Below are positions 17,621 through 26,689 of a DNA stretch of 64,000 nucleotides, piece after piece. The translations under genes and the position numbers were made by a program. Source of the stretch: Prolixibacter bellariivorans ATCC BAA-1284 (GTDB taxonomy: Bacteria > Bacteroidota > Bacteroidia > Bacteroidales > Prolixibacteraceae). Under the pieces are notes generated by a model. That model saw nothing but the letters and a program-made list of their open reading frames with translations. It was not told where the DNA came from and ran no database searches. The stretch lies in the NCBI RefSeq assembly GCF_000621705.1, contig NZ_JHXO01000001.1, positions 620,001 through 684,000 on the forward strand, in the 5' to 3' direction. Numbering within the stretch: position 1 is the stretch's first letter; each line of letters opens with the position of its first letter.

Positions 17621-18365
17621 GAAGTTTCTGCATATCATCCTTTGGGGTGCGGCCATTGTGCTCATCGTATTTTCGCTGGGATTTTCCGCGCGAAAATACA
17701 GGCAGACGCGATGTGTAGGGCTGGTGGTCGACGTGAGTGACTCGGCCCAATACCGATTCATCGATAATGAGGATGTGGAGAAATGGATACAAAAGAAATA
17801 TAACGGGGTTTTTGGTAAACGGCTCGATTCCATCAACACCAGAACCATTGAAGAAGGACTGGAAAAGTTACAAGCCATTGGTCGGGCGCAGGTTTATACT
17901 ACACTCGCAAGCAGTACCGGTGATAAAGGCGGTTCGCTGGTCGTGCGTATTGAGCAGCGAAGGCCTATATTCAGAGTTTTTACCAGTGGACTGGATTACT
18001 ATATGGACAACGAAGGAAACGTGATGAACTGGACACCGAAGTATACGGCAAGGGTTATTCTGGTGGGCGGTTCGGTTACCCGGAAATTTGCCAGGGAAAC
18101 CTTGGTTCCTTTGGTGTCTTACATCGATTCGGATGATTTTCTAAAGGCACAGATCGACCAGATTTACGTAGATGACGACAGTGATCTGACCATGATTCCC
18201 CGGATTGGTGACCAGCGAATTGAATTTGGAAAAGCCGATGATTATCGGATCAAATTCCGGAATCTGAAAGCTCTATACACCGAAGGTTTTCGACACGGAG
18301 GATGGTCGAAATACAAAAGCATTAACCTCAAATACAGAAATCAGATAGTTTGCACAAAAAAATAA
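17613..18365 (+). CDS. ftsQ: FtsQ/DivIB-like division protein
   Basis: A 250-residue bitopic protein with a short cytoplasmic tail, one hydrophobic segment (about 7-25) and a periplasmic region. The region resembles POTRA plus FtsQ beta domains (FIDNEDVEKWI, RTIEEGLEKLQAIGRAQVY, and RIEQRRPIFRVFTSGLDYYMDNEGNVM, the last matching the usual ...R.P..R...  .YYiD..G.v. pattern). Assignment also relies on position between murC and ftsA. It probably recruits FtsL/FtsB-type partners to the septum. Confidence 0.87.
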   Translation: MFKKFLHIILWGAAIVLIVFSLGFSARKYRQTRCVGLVVDVSDSAQYRFIDNEDVEKWIQKKYNGVFGKRLDSINTRTIEEGLEKLQAIGRAQVYTTLASSTGDKGGSLVVRIEQRRPIFRVFTSGLDYYMDNEGNVMNWTPKYTARVILVGGSVTRKFARETLVPLVSYIDSDDFLKAQIDQIYVDDDSDLTMIPRIGDQRIEFGKADDYRIKFRNLKALYTEGFRHGGWSKYKSINLKYRNQIVCTKK

Positions 18366-18371
18366 CTTCCT

Positions 18372-19712
18372 ATGAGTTCAATGAAAGAAATGACCGCTGC
18401 AGTAGATATAGGTACTGCGAAAACGACTGCCATCATTGGTCGCTATACCATTGATAGGAAACTGGAGGTCGTTGGCTATGGAAGTACGGATACGCGTGGC
18501 GTCAGGAATGGTGTTGTGGTGAATATTGAAGAAGCCGGACAATCGATACGGGAAGCGGTAGATGCAGCTTGCCGTGGATTGAAACTGAAGGTTCGCGCGA
18601 TTTATGCCGGTTTGTCGGGACAGAAAATTCGTACCCGGTCGGCCAGTGGCTACCGGATGATTGATAAAGATGGTGAGGTAACCCGTGAGTTGGTTTCTTC
18701 GTTGTACGAAGAAGTTGGTCGTTACTCTTTGCAACCCGGAGAGAAGATTTTTCATGTGGTTCCGCAGGAATTCATTGTCGATGGCGAAATGGGAATCCAG
18801 CAACCGGTTGGTATGGCCGGAAACCGCATCGACGCTATGTTCAACCTGATCCTGGCGCCAGATTCGTACCGGATTAATCTTCGCCGAAGTGCGGAAAAGG
18901 CTGGTTTTGAGTTGGCTGGTGTGTTTGTCAATCCTTTTGTGCAGGGAGAGGCCTATCTCACCGAAGACGAGAAAGAAGCCGGCGTTGTATTGGTCGACTT
19001 TGGTGCCGGAACTACCGGTATTTCGGTTTACTATGAAAACCGGCTGCGTTTGGCTGCTGAACTTCCTTTTGGAGGTGCGGTGGTTACCCGTGATATCAAA
19101 GAAGGTTGTAACATCATTGCCCGGCATGCTGAACTCCTGAAAGTTCAGTTTGGACGTGCGTTGGCTGAACTGGCTCCTGACAATAAAGTGGTGCAAATTC
19201 CCGAATCGGACGGATGGCCAGCCAAAGAAGTGAGTTTCAAAAATCTCTCTCACATTATCCAGGCCCGCATGGAAGAAATTTTGGAAGGTATCAGTTTTCA
19301 GATTGAATCGACCGGGTTGATGCATAAACTGGGTGCCGGCATTGTCATTACCGGTGGTGGAGCCGGAATGGCTGAACTGGAAAAGCTGATTAGTTATAAA
19401 ACGGGTTTGGATGTTCGTTTTGGCCGACCAGTTATCCCGATGAAGGAGTTGTTGTTTGCCGAACAGGTGAATGGCCCGGAAGCAGCTAATATTCTTGGAT
19501 TGCTGGTGAAAGGACTCAAAAAGCGCGAAGGAATGCGGAATCCGGATACCATGGTGATCCATGAAAGCGAAGAAGAGGAAAGACCTCAAAATCCCCGCCA
19601 GCAACACAGGCCGAATGGAAACGGATTTAAAGGCGTATTCAACAATCTGTTCGAAAAAGCCCGGGATGGTCTTGGAAACCTGATCTCGGATGAGGATATG
19701 GAAATGAATTAG
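18372..19712 (+). CDS. ftsA: Actin-like Z-ring membrane tether FtsA
   Basis: A 446-residue actin/Hsp70-fold ATPase. It has the N-terminal phosphate-binding AAVDIGTAKTTAIIG (9-23), the FtsA-specific 1C domain, the DFGAGTTGISVY second phosphate loop and ITGGGAGM (adenosine loop). A charged linker (about 390-417) leads to a C-terminal amphipathic segment (about 418-446, with GVFNNLFEKARDGL and then ISDEDMEMN), the expected membrane-targeting helix. It lies directly before two ftsZ genes. The ending resembles the tail of the first FtsZ paralog. Confidence 0.95.
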   Translation: MSSMKEMTAAVDIGTAKTTAIIGRYTIDRKLEVVGYGSTDTRGVRNGVVVNIEEAGQSIREAVDAACRGLKLKVRAIYAGLSGQKIRTRSASGYRMIDKDGEVTRELVSSLYEEVGRYSLQPGEKIFHVVPQEFIVDGEMGIQQPVGMAGNRIDAMFNLILAPDSYRINLRRSAEKAGFELAGVFVNPFVQGEAYLTEDEKEAGVVLVDFGAGTTGISVYYENRLRLAAELPFGGAVVTRDIKEGCNIIARHAELLKVQFGRALAELAPDNKVVQIPESDGWPAKEVSFKNLSHIIQARMEEILEGISFQIESTGLMHKLGAGIVITGGGAGMAELEKLISYKTGLDVRFGRPVIPMKELLFAEQVNGPEAANILGLLVKGLKKREGMRNPDTMVIHESEEEERPQNPRQQHRPNGNGFKGVFNNLFEKARDGLGNLISDEDMEMN

Positions 19713-19745
19713 ACTACGATGTAAACCAACCAAAAGTAATACGGT

Positions 19746-21095
19746 ATGTCATCAGAAGAAGATTTGCTCAATTTTGGTTTTAGACATAACCAGGATTCCA
19801 TTATCAAGGTCATTGGCGTTGGAGGCGGCGGTGGAAATGCGTTGAACTACATGTTCCGGAATGGAATCACCGGTGTCGATTTCATCATTTGTAACACCGA
19901 TGCCCAGGCGTTGGAGAATAGCCCTGTGCCTGTTAAGGTACAGTTGGGTGTTTCGCTAACCGAGGGGCGTGGTGCCGGCAATAAACCGGAACAAGGAGAA
20001 CAGGCTGCCATCGAAAATCTGGCGGATATCCGGAAGGTGTTGGCAAACAATACCCGGATGGTATTCATCACGGCCGGAATGGGAGGAGGTACCGGAACAG
20101 GCGCTGCACCCGTGATTGCTCAATTGGCTCGTGAAATGGATATTCTAACCATCGCGGTGGTGACACTTCCGTCGGAAAAAGAAGGTAAACGTCGTTTCGA
20201 TCAGGCAATGGTTGGGGTCGATAAGCTAAAGAAATTTGTCGATAGCTTATTGGTTATCAGTAACGAAAACCTGCATAAGATTTATGGTGACTTACCGGCG
20301 TCAAAAGCGTTTGCACAGGCCGACAATATATTGGCCACAGCTGTAAAGGGGTGTGCTGAAATTATTACCCTTCATGGTAATATCAACATTGACTTTGCCG
20401 ATGTGAACACCGTTATGCAGTCGAGTGGCGTATTTATTATGGGATCGGGGATTGCCGATGGCGAAGATCGGGCCATGCGCGCAGTCAAGGAAGCGTTGAT
20501 CTCGCCGCTTTTGGATAGCAATGATATTTATGGAACCGAAAATATACTGCTGAATATTACTTCGGGTGACGAAGAAATCCGGATGGGGGAAATTGGTCAG
20601 ATTATCGATTACCTTCAGGATGCAGCTGGTGATGATGCCAATATTATCTGGGGAAACGGACGTGACGAAAAGCTCGGCTCAAAGATTTGCGTGACGCTGA
20701 TTGCTACCGGTTTCAAGACCAATCCCAACAGGATACTGAATCCCGAAACGGAAACGACCAGGGTTTCGTTGCAGGATGAGAAAACCGAATCGGTTAAGAG
20801 TGAATTGAAACTTCCGCTCAAAGAGGAAAAACGTGTTGAGCTGGAGAGGGAGTTTTATGAGCCGGTAGGCAAGAAGAAGAATTATCTTGACGAAGATGAC
20901 CTTCAGGTAGAACATGAATACCAGAATGAGGAGACGACTTCATACCAAAATGAAAGCCGGCATAAAAAGAGTGAGGAGAAAAGACACCGAAGCAAAAAGC
21001 ACAAGGAAGAAGTAACTTCGGAGCCCATTACCAACTGGTTTGTCAAACAGTTCAATACCTTCTTCAGTGACAACGACATGGAGATGGATGAATAA
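19746..21095 (+). CDS. ftsZ: FtsZ paralog 1 (FtsA-like tail, no PAYxRR peptide)
   Basis: Tubulin-like GTPase of 449 residues. The GTP-binding signature GGGTGTG is at 113-119 and the T7 catalytic loop NIDFAD at 214-219, so both halves of the polymer active site look intact. After about residue 340 the tail is long and highly charged, sharing the heptad VSLQDEK with paralog 2. It lacks the PAYxRR-like C-terminal peptide seen in paralog 2; instead it ends (427-449) in ITNWFVKQFNTFF followed by SDNDMEM. The hydrophobic residues of that segment fall at i, i+3, i+4, i+8, i+11, an amphipathic-helix pattern like the FtsA membrane tether. The spacing is 33 bp from ftsA and 35 bp to paralog 2. It may anchor or modulate the ring (inference). 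Confidence 0.93.
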   Translation: MSSEEDLLNFGFRHNQDSIIKVIGVGGGGGNALNYMFRNGITGVDFIICNTDAQALENSPVPVKVQLGVSLTEGRGAGNKPEQGEQAAIENLADIRKVLANNTRMVFITAGMGGGTGTGAAPVIAQLAREMDILTIAVVTLPSEKEGKRRFDQAMVGVDKLKKFVDSLLVISNENLHKIYGDLPASKAFAQADNILATAVKGCAEIITLHGNINIDFADVNTVMQSSGVFIMGSGIADGEDRAMRAVKEALISPLLDSNDIYGTENILLNITSGDEEIRMGEIGQIIDYLQDAAGDDANIIWGNGRDEKLGSKICVTLIATGFKTNPNRILNPETETTRVSLQDEKTESVKSELKLPLKEEKRVELEREFYEPVGKKKNYLDEDDLQVEHEYQNEETTSYQNESRHKKSEEKRHRSKKHKEEVTSEPITNWFVKQFNTFFSDNDMEMDE

Positions 21096-21130
21096 CAAAT
21101 ATTAGGTAGAATTAAATTAAAGAGCGAGAT

Positions 21131-22555
21131 ATGGCCGAACTGATGAATTTTGAATTACCAGAGAAGCAGAATTGCATCATTAAGGTAATAGGTGTTGGAG
21201 GAGGCGGTGGAAATGCGGTCAACCACATGTTCCGTCAGGGGATAAAAGATGTAGATTTTGCCGTTTGTAATACTGATGCGCAGGCGCTGATTAATAGTCC
21301 GGTGCCTACTCAGGTACAATTGGGTGCGTCGCTGACAGAGGGACGCGGAGCCGGCAATAAACCGGATGTTGGGCGCGATGCAGCCCGTGAAAATATACAG
21401 GAGGTAGAAGAAATTCTTTCTCATGGAACCAAAATGGTCTTTATAACGGCCGGAATGGGCGGCGGTACCGGAACCGGAGCTGCTCCTGTTATTGCCGAAG
21501 CAGCCCGAAAACTGAATCTGTTAACGGTGGGAATTGTGACGATTCCTTTCCGGAATGAGGGACGAAGAAGGATTGAGCAAGCCATCAAAGGAATCCGCGA
21601 GATGGAAGGCAATGTGGATTCGTTGCTGGTCATCAATAACGAACGAATCCGTGAAATGTACGGTGATTTTCCTATTTCGAAAGCCTTTTCGAAGGCCGAT
21701 GATGTGTTGGCCATTGCTGCCAAAGGGATTGCCGAGATTATCACGTATCACGGGTTCATCAACGTGGACTTTGAAGATGTAAAAACGGTGATGAAAGAGT
21801 CTGGCGTAGCCGTAATGGGCTCTTACCGGGCAACCGGCGACGAACGGGCTTTAAGAGCTGTTGAAGGCGCCTTAAATTCGCCGTTGCTGAATAATAATGA
21901 TATTCGGGGAGCCCGGAACATCCTGGTGAATATTACTTCAGGGGAAAAGCAGGAAGTGACCATGGATGAAATGAATCTCATCAACGAATATGTACAGGAA
22001 AAGGCGGGGAACTCTGCAGATTTGATTTATGGAGTGGCAATCGAGCCATCGCTCGAAGATTCCATTTCGGTGACGGTTATTGCAACCGGATTTAAAACAA
22101 GTTCGATTCCCGAGCTACGGACCGACAAGAAAGAGCCTGCCGAGAAGGTTTCTTTGCAGGATGAAAAGGATAGAGTACCCTCCAATATTTCTGGCCAGGT
22201 AGGCATGTCCGACGATGATAAGGTGGTAAGAAAATCGGGTACTCCCGTTTTTGAAGGGGAACCGGAAGATGAATTTGAACCCTTGTATGGTCCCGTACCA
22301 AAGGATAAGCATTCAGGCGGTAAACGCACAGAAGAGCAGAGGAAACAGGTTATGCAAGTCGATTTTTCAACCCTTTCGGATGATGAGGTTGAAAAAATCA
22401 GCAATGAGCCTGCTTATGTACGTCGGATGTTGCGCTTAGAGAACGAGAAGAAAAAGAAGGCTTCTGAAATATCCCGGCTTTCTCTGTCGGATAATAAAGA
22501 CGAGGGACCTAAACTTCGGCGTAATAACTCGTTTTTGCACGATAAAGCTGATTAG
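21131..22555 (+). CDS. ftsZ: FtsZ paralog 2 (canonical-type tail)
   Basis: Tubulin-like GTPase of 474 residues, longer than the typical 380-430. GGGTGTG is at 110-116 and the T7 loop NVDFED at 211-216. The disordered linker includes VSLQDEK, as in paralog 1. Near the C-terminus, PAYVRR (about 427-432) resembles the conserved peptide by which Bacteroidota FtsZ binds FtsA and other partners, followed by a 40-residue tail ending NNSFLHDKAD. These features make this the more likely housekeeping FtsZ. It is transcribed with ftsA and paralog 1 and precedes the YqeY-like gene by 24 bp. Confidence 0.94.
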   Translation: MAELMNFELPEKQNCIIKVIGVGGGGGNAVNHMFRQGIKDVDFAVCNTDAQALINSPVPTQVQLGASLTEGRGAGNKPDVGRDAARENIQEVEEILSHGTKMVFITAGMGGGTGTGAAPVIAEAARKLNLLTVGIVTIPFRNEGRRRIEQAIKGIREMEGNVDSLLVINNERIREMYGDFPISKAFSKADDVLAIAAKGIAEIITYHGFINVDFEDVKTVMKESGVAVMGSYRATGDERALRAVEGALNSPLLNNNDIRGARNILVNITSGEKQEVTMDEMNLINEYVQEKAGNSADLIYGVAIEPSLEDSISVTVIATGFKTSSIPELRTDKKEPAEKVSLQDEKDRVPSNISGQVGMSDDDKVVRKSGTPVFEGEPEDEFEPLYGPVPKDKHSGGKRTEEQRKQVMQVDFSTLSDDEVEKISNEPAYVRRMLRLENEKKKKASEISRLSLSDNKDEGPKLRRNNSFLHDKAD

Positions 22556-22579
22556 TTAACGTATAAATACCATAAAATC

Positions 22580-23029
22580 ATGAGTTTGTTTGACCAAATC
22601 AATGCCGATATTAAATCGGCTATGCTCGCCCGCGACAAAGTGAAGCTGGAAGCTTTGCGGAACATTAAAAAAGTGCTGATAGAAGCGAAAACGGCAAAAA
22701 GCGGACAGGAAGAACTTGCCGACGATGTTGCTTTGAAGGCCATTGCCAAGTTGGCGAAGCAAGGAAAAGATTCTGCAAACATTTATAAGGAGCAGAACAG
22801 GCAGGATTTGTATGACCAGGAAATGGATCAGGTGAAGGTATTTGAAGCTTATCTTCCCTCAAAAATGAGCGATGAGGAACTGGCGGCCGCAGTGAAGGAT
22901 GTTATTGCTGAAGTTGGTGCAGATTCGATGAAAGATATGGGGAAAGTGATGGGGGCTGCCAATGCAAAACTGGCCGGACGTGCTGATGGGAAGGATATTG
23001 CTGCGAAAGTGAAAAGTTTGCTTTCCTGA
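22580..23029 (+). CDS. GatB/YqeY domain protein
   Basis: A 149-residue protein with the full YqeY fold, related to the tail domain of GatB amidotransferase. Family marks include DIKSAMLARDKVKLEALRNI (about 9-28), YLPSKMSDEEL (about 93-103) and DMGKVMGAANAKLAGRADG (about 118-136). Its role is not settled; a link to tRNA-dependent amidation is inferred only from the domain. It is the last gene of the dcw transcript, an arrangement I recall from other Bacteroidota genomes. Confidence 0.9.
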   Translation: MSLFDQINADIKSAMLARDKVKLEALRNIKKVLIEAKTAKSGQEELADDVALKAIAKLAKQGKDSANIYKEQNRQDLYDQEMDQVKVFEAYLPSKMSDEELAAAVKDVIAEVGADSMKDMGKVMGAANAKLAGRADGKDIAAKVKSLLS

Positions 23030-23127
23030 TGATTGTCACCCGTTTTCTATTTTATTAGCTATACCTTTCTTTTTCTCTGGCAATCGTAGTTTCGCAGCTC
23101 TTTTATAGCCGGAGGTTATAAGAAAAG

Positions 23128-23160
23128 AAACCCCGCAATAACTTGCGGGGTTTTCTTTTG
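23128..23160 (+). terminator. Terminator ending the dcw cluster (probably bidirectional)
   Basis: An 11-bp stem, AAACCCCGCAA (23128-23138) with TTGCGGGGTTT (23143-23153), has a 4-nt loop and T-rich flanks on both sides. It lies between convergent yqeY-like and PPIase genes, so it can stop transcription from both. Confidence 0.9.
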
Positions 23161-23198
23161 TGTCTCTATATTTTCCGGTTTCACCGGGAAAATTTTCA

Positions 23199-25307
23199 TT
23201 AATAGAATTTCGAACGTTTGTCAACGATGTCGGCCTCCTTCTTCAATGTCTCGAAGGCTTGTGTGTTGGCACGATAACTCAGGCTCATCATCATCTGATT
23301 CTTGTCTCCGGCGACATCGGTATCGGCGCCTTCTTTAACATTGGTTACTTCGACCATATATACGCCGTTGTTACCTTTTACAGGGTCCGAAACTTTATGT
23401 AAGCCAAGTGTCGTTGCAGTACCGATGACGGCAGGTTCAACTCCGGCTCCCGGAATAGAATAGGAATTGAAAGTCAGGTTACTAGCCTGTTTTTCATTTA
23501 CATTCAATGCGGCAGCTAACGCGACCAGACTGGACTTTCCTTCCATTTCTTTAGCCAGGTAATTACCTTTTTGTTCTTTTCTTACGGCCAATTCAACGCG
23601 ATCTTTTACGCTGGAGAATGGAGCAATTCCTTTTTCCTGAACACCCGTGAGAACAGCAATAACAAAATTATCACCCAGTTCGAAAATTGCTGTGCCCTCA
23701 TAGCTTACAATCAGTTTCCCTACTTCGGAATTGTTAAAGGCTGAACGAACCAGAATGCGGGCATCTTTAAGACCATTGATGTTTTGCTGATCTTCTTTGA
23801 TGGTAGCATATCGTTTATCCAGTCCTTCAGCGGCAACGGCTTTGTTAAATGCTTCCTGCGTTTGATTTTCGCCGGCAAATTTCGAAGCTGTAGAGTAAAC
23901 ATTCTGGTAGGTTTGGCTACTCGGTTCAACTTTACGGCTGATAATGGCCAGCTGTACATTCGGAGCAGTTTTTCCTCGTTTTGTTACCTGAAGCAGGTGA
24001 ATACCGTACTGTGTTTGTACTTCGCTTACTTCATTTACTTTACTGGAGAACGCAGCATCGTTAAATGCTTTCACCATTGTACCACGCCGGAACCAGCCTA
24101 AGTCTCCACCATTGTTGGCAGAACCCGGATCCTGTGAATACTTTTCGGCCAATTTTGCGAAGTTGGCACCTTTCTGAATCAGCGTTTTTAAACTGTCTGC
24201 CAAAGCTTTTGCTTTTGGGGCATCAGCCTGACTGTTTACGCGTATCAGAATGTGACGTGCTCTAACTGAATCGGGAAGACTTTCGAACTTCTCAATTTTT
24301 GCCAGTTTCCAGCTGTCACCTTCTTTGTAAGGACCGTAGATGTCACCCACTTTTCCGCTGAAAGCGAAATCTCCCAGTTCGGGCGACAGTTCATCTTTCT
24401 TGTAAAAGGAATCATCGAATGGTACATCGGAGTTCACGTTTACAAATGCCACATCATCGTTGGCACTGGCAAAATCCGACTTGATATTTTCGATCCATTT
24501 GTGCGTGTTTTCTTTATCAGCAGCTGATGGCTCTACCGGAAAAACGACATACTCAATCCGACGCGCAGCATCCTGCTGATACAATTCCTGATGGTTGTCG
24601 TAGTAGCTTTGCATTGCTACGTCGGCTACGGTTACAGCACTGTCGGGAACAGAAGCGTAAGTTTTGGCAACAAAATTGATGTCAACCTGATGATTTTTGT
24701 CTGCTACATTCTGCTTTGCTTCAGCAGTAGTAACATAAAGTCCTTTGGAGACCAAATCGTTGTACTTGGTGTATTTACGCTGAGCGACGATTTGTTTTTC
24801 CATGAACAACCAGTATGCTTTCTGCTGACTTGTTCCGTTTGTTTCCAAGTGCTTCAGAAACTGAAGGATAGCCGAACGGTTTACCTGACCGGTTTGCGGG
24901 TCGCGGAACAACTGTTGGATGATAGGACTAATGTTGTTTCCCTGAACCATATCGAAAAGTTCATCGGAACTGACGCCAATTCCCAGATCCTTGTAAATAT
25001 CGCTCATGACGTAATTGCGCACCATGTTTTGCCAGGTTTGCTCTCTGAGCTGTTCCAGCGTCTTCTGGTCAACGGAATTAGTACCCGAATTCATTTTATA
25101 AATCTCGGTCAGTTCGTCAAGTTTCTGCTGGTACTCCTTGTAATCAATACTTTTTCCGGCAATCTCAGCAATTTCCATTTGTTTTCCCCGTAAAAGCGAA
25201 CGTCCGGAACGAAGCATGTCGCCCAGAATGAACGCCAACAGAGCCAAACCAATAATTACTGCAACCAGAACACCAGCCTGGTTCCTAATTTTCTGTAATG
25301 TTGCCAT
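23199..25307 (-). CDS. PpiD/SurA-like membrane-anchored peptidyl-prolyl isomerase
   Basis: A 702-residue periplasmic folding factor. One N-terminal transmembrane segment (about 11-31, GVLVAVIIGLALLAFILGDM) is followed by a SurA_N-type helical chaperone region. A parvulin rotamase domain lies at roughly 345-445, with RARHILIRV, FAKLAEKYSQDPGSANNGGDLGWF and VQTQYGIHLLQV. A second, degenerate parvulin-like region occupies the C-terminal part. PpiD-type proteins help outer-membrane and secreted proteins fold as they leave the Sec translocon. It is the last gene of the nadB-to-PPIase operon, next to lptC and an OMP gene. Confidence 0.9.
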   Translation of the reverse strand: MATLQKIRNQAGVLVAVIIGLALLAFILGDMLRSGRSLLRGKQMEIAEIAGKSIDYKEYQQKLDELTEIYKMNSGTNSVDQKTLEQLREQTWQNMVRNYVMSDIYKDLGIGVSSDELFDMVQGNNISPIIQQLFRDPQTGQVNRSAILQFLKHLETNGTSQQKAYWLFMEKQIVAQRKYTKYNDLVSKGLYVTTAEAKQNVADKNHQVDINFVAKTYASVPDSAVTVADVAMQSYYDNHQELYQQDAARRIEYVVFPVEPSAADKENTHKWIENIKSDFASANDDVAFVNVNSDVPFDDSFYKKDELSPELGDFAFSGKVGDIYGPYKEGDSWKLAKIEKFESLPDSVRARHILIRVNSQADAPKAKALADSLKTLIQKGANFAKLAEKYSQDPGSANNGGDLGWFRRGTMVKAFNDAAFSSKVNEVSEVQTQYGIHLLQVTKRGKTAPNVQLAIISRKVEPSSQTYQNVYSTASKFAGENQTQEAFNKAVAAEGLDKRYATIKEDQQNINGLKDARILVRSAFNNSEVGKLIVSYEGTAIFELGDNFVIAVLTGVQEKGIAPFSSVKDRVELAVRKEQKGNYLAKEMEGKSSLVALAAALNVNEKQASNLTFNSYSIPGAGVEPAVIGTATTLGLHKVSDPVKGNNGVYMVEVTNVKEGADTDVAGDKNQMMMSLSYRANTQAFETLKKEADIVDKRSKFY

Positions 25308-25402
25308 TAATGTTCAGGTTATTTATTAAAATCTTTTGTTTAATTCTTTGGGCTACGAAGATAATAATTTTAGAGTACCCATCACTTTTGATGGAATCAA
25401 AA

Positions 25403-26671
25403 TTACGTGTTATCCAATATTTTCAGTTCAATGAGTTCAATTCGGGTCTTCGAGCCTCTTAGTACTTTAAACTGAAACTTTTCAATATCGATGACTGTAT
25501 TCATCGTTGGGATGCTGCCGTGCTGGTGAAGAATGTATCCGGCAATGGTCTCATAATTGTCGTCGACCGGCAGACCTAAGAAATATTTTTCGTTGATTTG
25601 GTCGATTTTCATTCGTCCCGAAAATATGTAATGGTTCTCATCAATTTTGCGTTCGACCAAATCTACCGTATCATGTTCATCTTCGATTTCTCCGAAAATT
25701 TCCTCCAGGATATCTTCGGTGGTGACAATACCAGCGGTTCCTCCAAACTCATCAACCACCACGGCCAGACTTTTATGTTCGTGCAGGAACTTGGTTAGTA
25801 ATTTGCTGGCCTCCATGGTTTCCGGAACGTAAATAACTTTGCGAAGGGAAGCCGTAATATTTTCGGGATTGTGGAAAAGATCGGAGGAGTGTACGTAACC
25901 AATTATGTTGTCGATGCTGTCTTTGAACACAATGATTTTCGAGAAACCTGTTTCGATGAAGCGTTGACGCAGTTCATCCATCGGCGTATGCACATCGATG
26001 GATTCAATTTCAGGCCGTGGAACCAGACACTCTCTTAATTTGACCTTCGAAAAATCGAGTGCATTTTTGAAAAGCTTGATCTCATTTTCTACAGTTTCCG
26101 AAACTTCTCCTGCGGGGCGTTCGCTTTCGCCGATGAATTTATTTAGATCGACGCGGCCAAAAACCAGTTGTTCCTGTTCCTGTGCAATTTCTGTTTTGAA
26201 TATTTTTCTTAATAAAAGTCTGGAAATTCCCATTGTCATCCAGGTGATAGGATAGAAGAGCAGATAAAATATTCCTACCGGTATGGCAAATATATTTAGT
26301 GCCAGGTTCGGTTTTAACCGGAAGAGCGTTTTGGGCAGGAATTCGGCAACAAACAGGATGAGCAGGGTAGACAGGAGCGTCTGTGTTATTAAGGACAACG
26401 TATCATTCGTGACGATCGGAGTAACGATCGGGTCGAGTAATTTGGCGAAGGCAATACCGTAAACAACCAATGCCACATTGTTTCCCAGTAACATGGTGGC
26501 AATGTAGTGGCCCGGTTTTCTTGTATATAGTGTGAGAAATCTGCTATTTAAAAAATTCCTGTTCTTCTCTAATTCAAGTCGGAGTTTATCGGAAGATACG
26601 AACGCCATTTCCATTCCGGAGAAAAAGGCGGAGGCAGCAAGTGTTCCAAATATGATTAGAAAGACATTCAT
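25403..26671 (-). CDS. CNNM/DUF21-CBS-CorC_HlyC membrane protein (hemolysin family)
   Basis: A 422-residue protein with an N-terminal DUF21 domain (three to four hydrophobic segments within 1-150, starting FGTLAASAFFSGMEMAFVSS). Two CBS motifs follow (about 205-320, including VPRPEIESIDVHTPMDEL and LAVVVDEFGGTAGIVTTEDILEEIFGEIEDE). The C-terminal end is a CorC_HlyC domain. Family members are linked to Mg2+/Co2+ export, and in gliding Bacteroidota the paralog is GldE. It is co-oriented 18 bp after lptC. True haemolytic activity is not implied. Confidence 0.9.
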   Translation of the reverse strand: MNVFLIIFGTLAASAFFSGMEMAFVSSDKLRLELEKNRNFLNSRFLTLYTRKPGHYIATMLLGNNVALVVYGIAFAKLLDPIVTPIVTNDTLSLITQTLLSTLLILFVAEFLPKTLFRLKPNLALNIFAIPVGIFYLLFYPITWMTMGISRLLLRKIFKTEIAQEQEQLVFGRVDLNKFIGESERPAGEVSETVENEIKLFKNALDFSKVKLRECLVPRPEIESIDVHTPMDELRQRFIETGFSKIIVFKDSIDNIIGYVHSSDLFHNPENITASLRKVIYVPETMEASKLLTKFLHEHKSLAVVVDEFGGTAGIVTTEDILEEIFGEIEDEHDTVDLVERKIDENHYIFSGRMKIDQINEKYFLGLPVDDNYETIAGYILHQHGSIPTMNTVIDIEKFQFKVLRGSKTRIELIELKILDNT

Positions 26672-26689
26672 GTTTAGCAGGTAGAACGA

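Noticed and set aside
18378-19733. 451-codon antisense open frame over ftsA
   Set aside because: It mirrors ftsA codon structure, has no recognisable domain and lies wholly inside a confidently identified gene.
25403-26671. Haemolysin toxin
   Set aside because: DUF21-CBS-CorC architecture is an ion-transport-type membrane protein; the name is historical.
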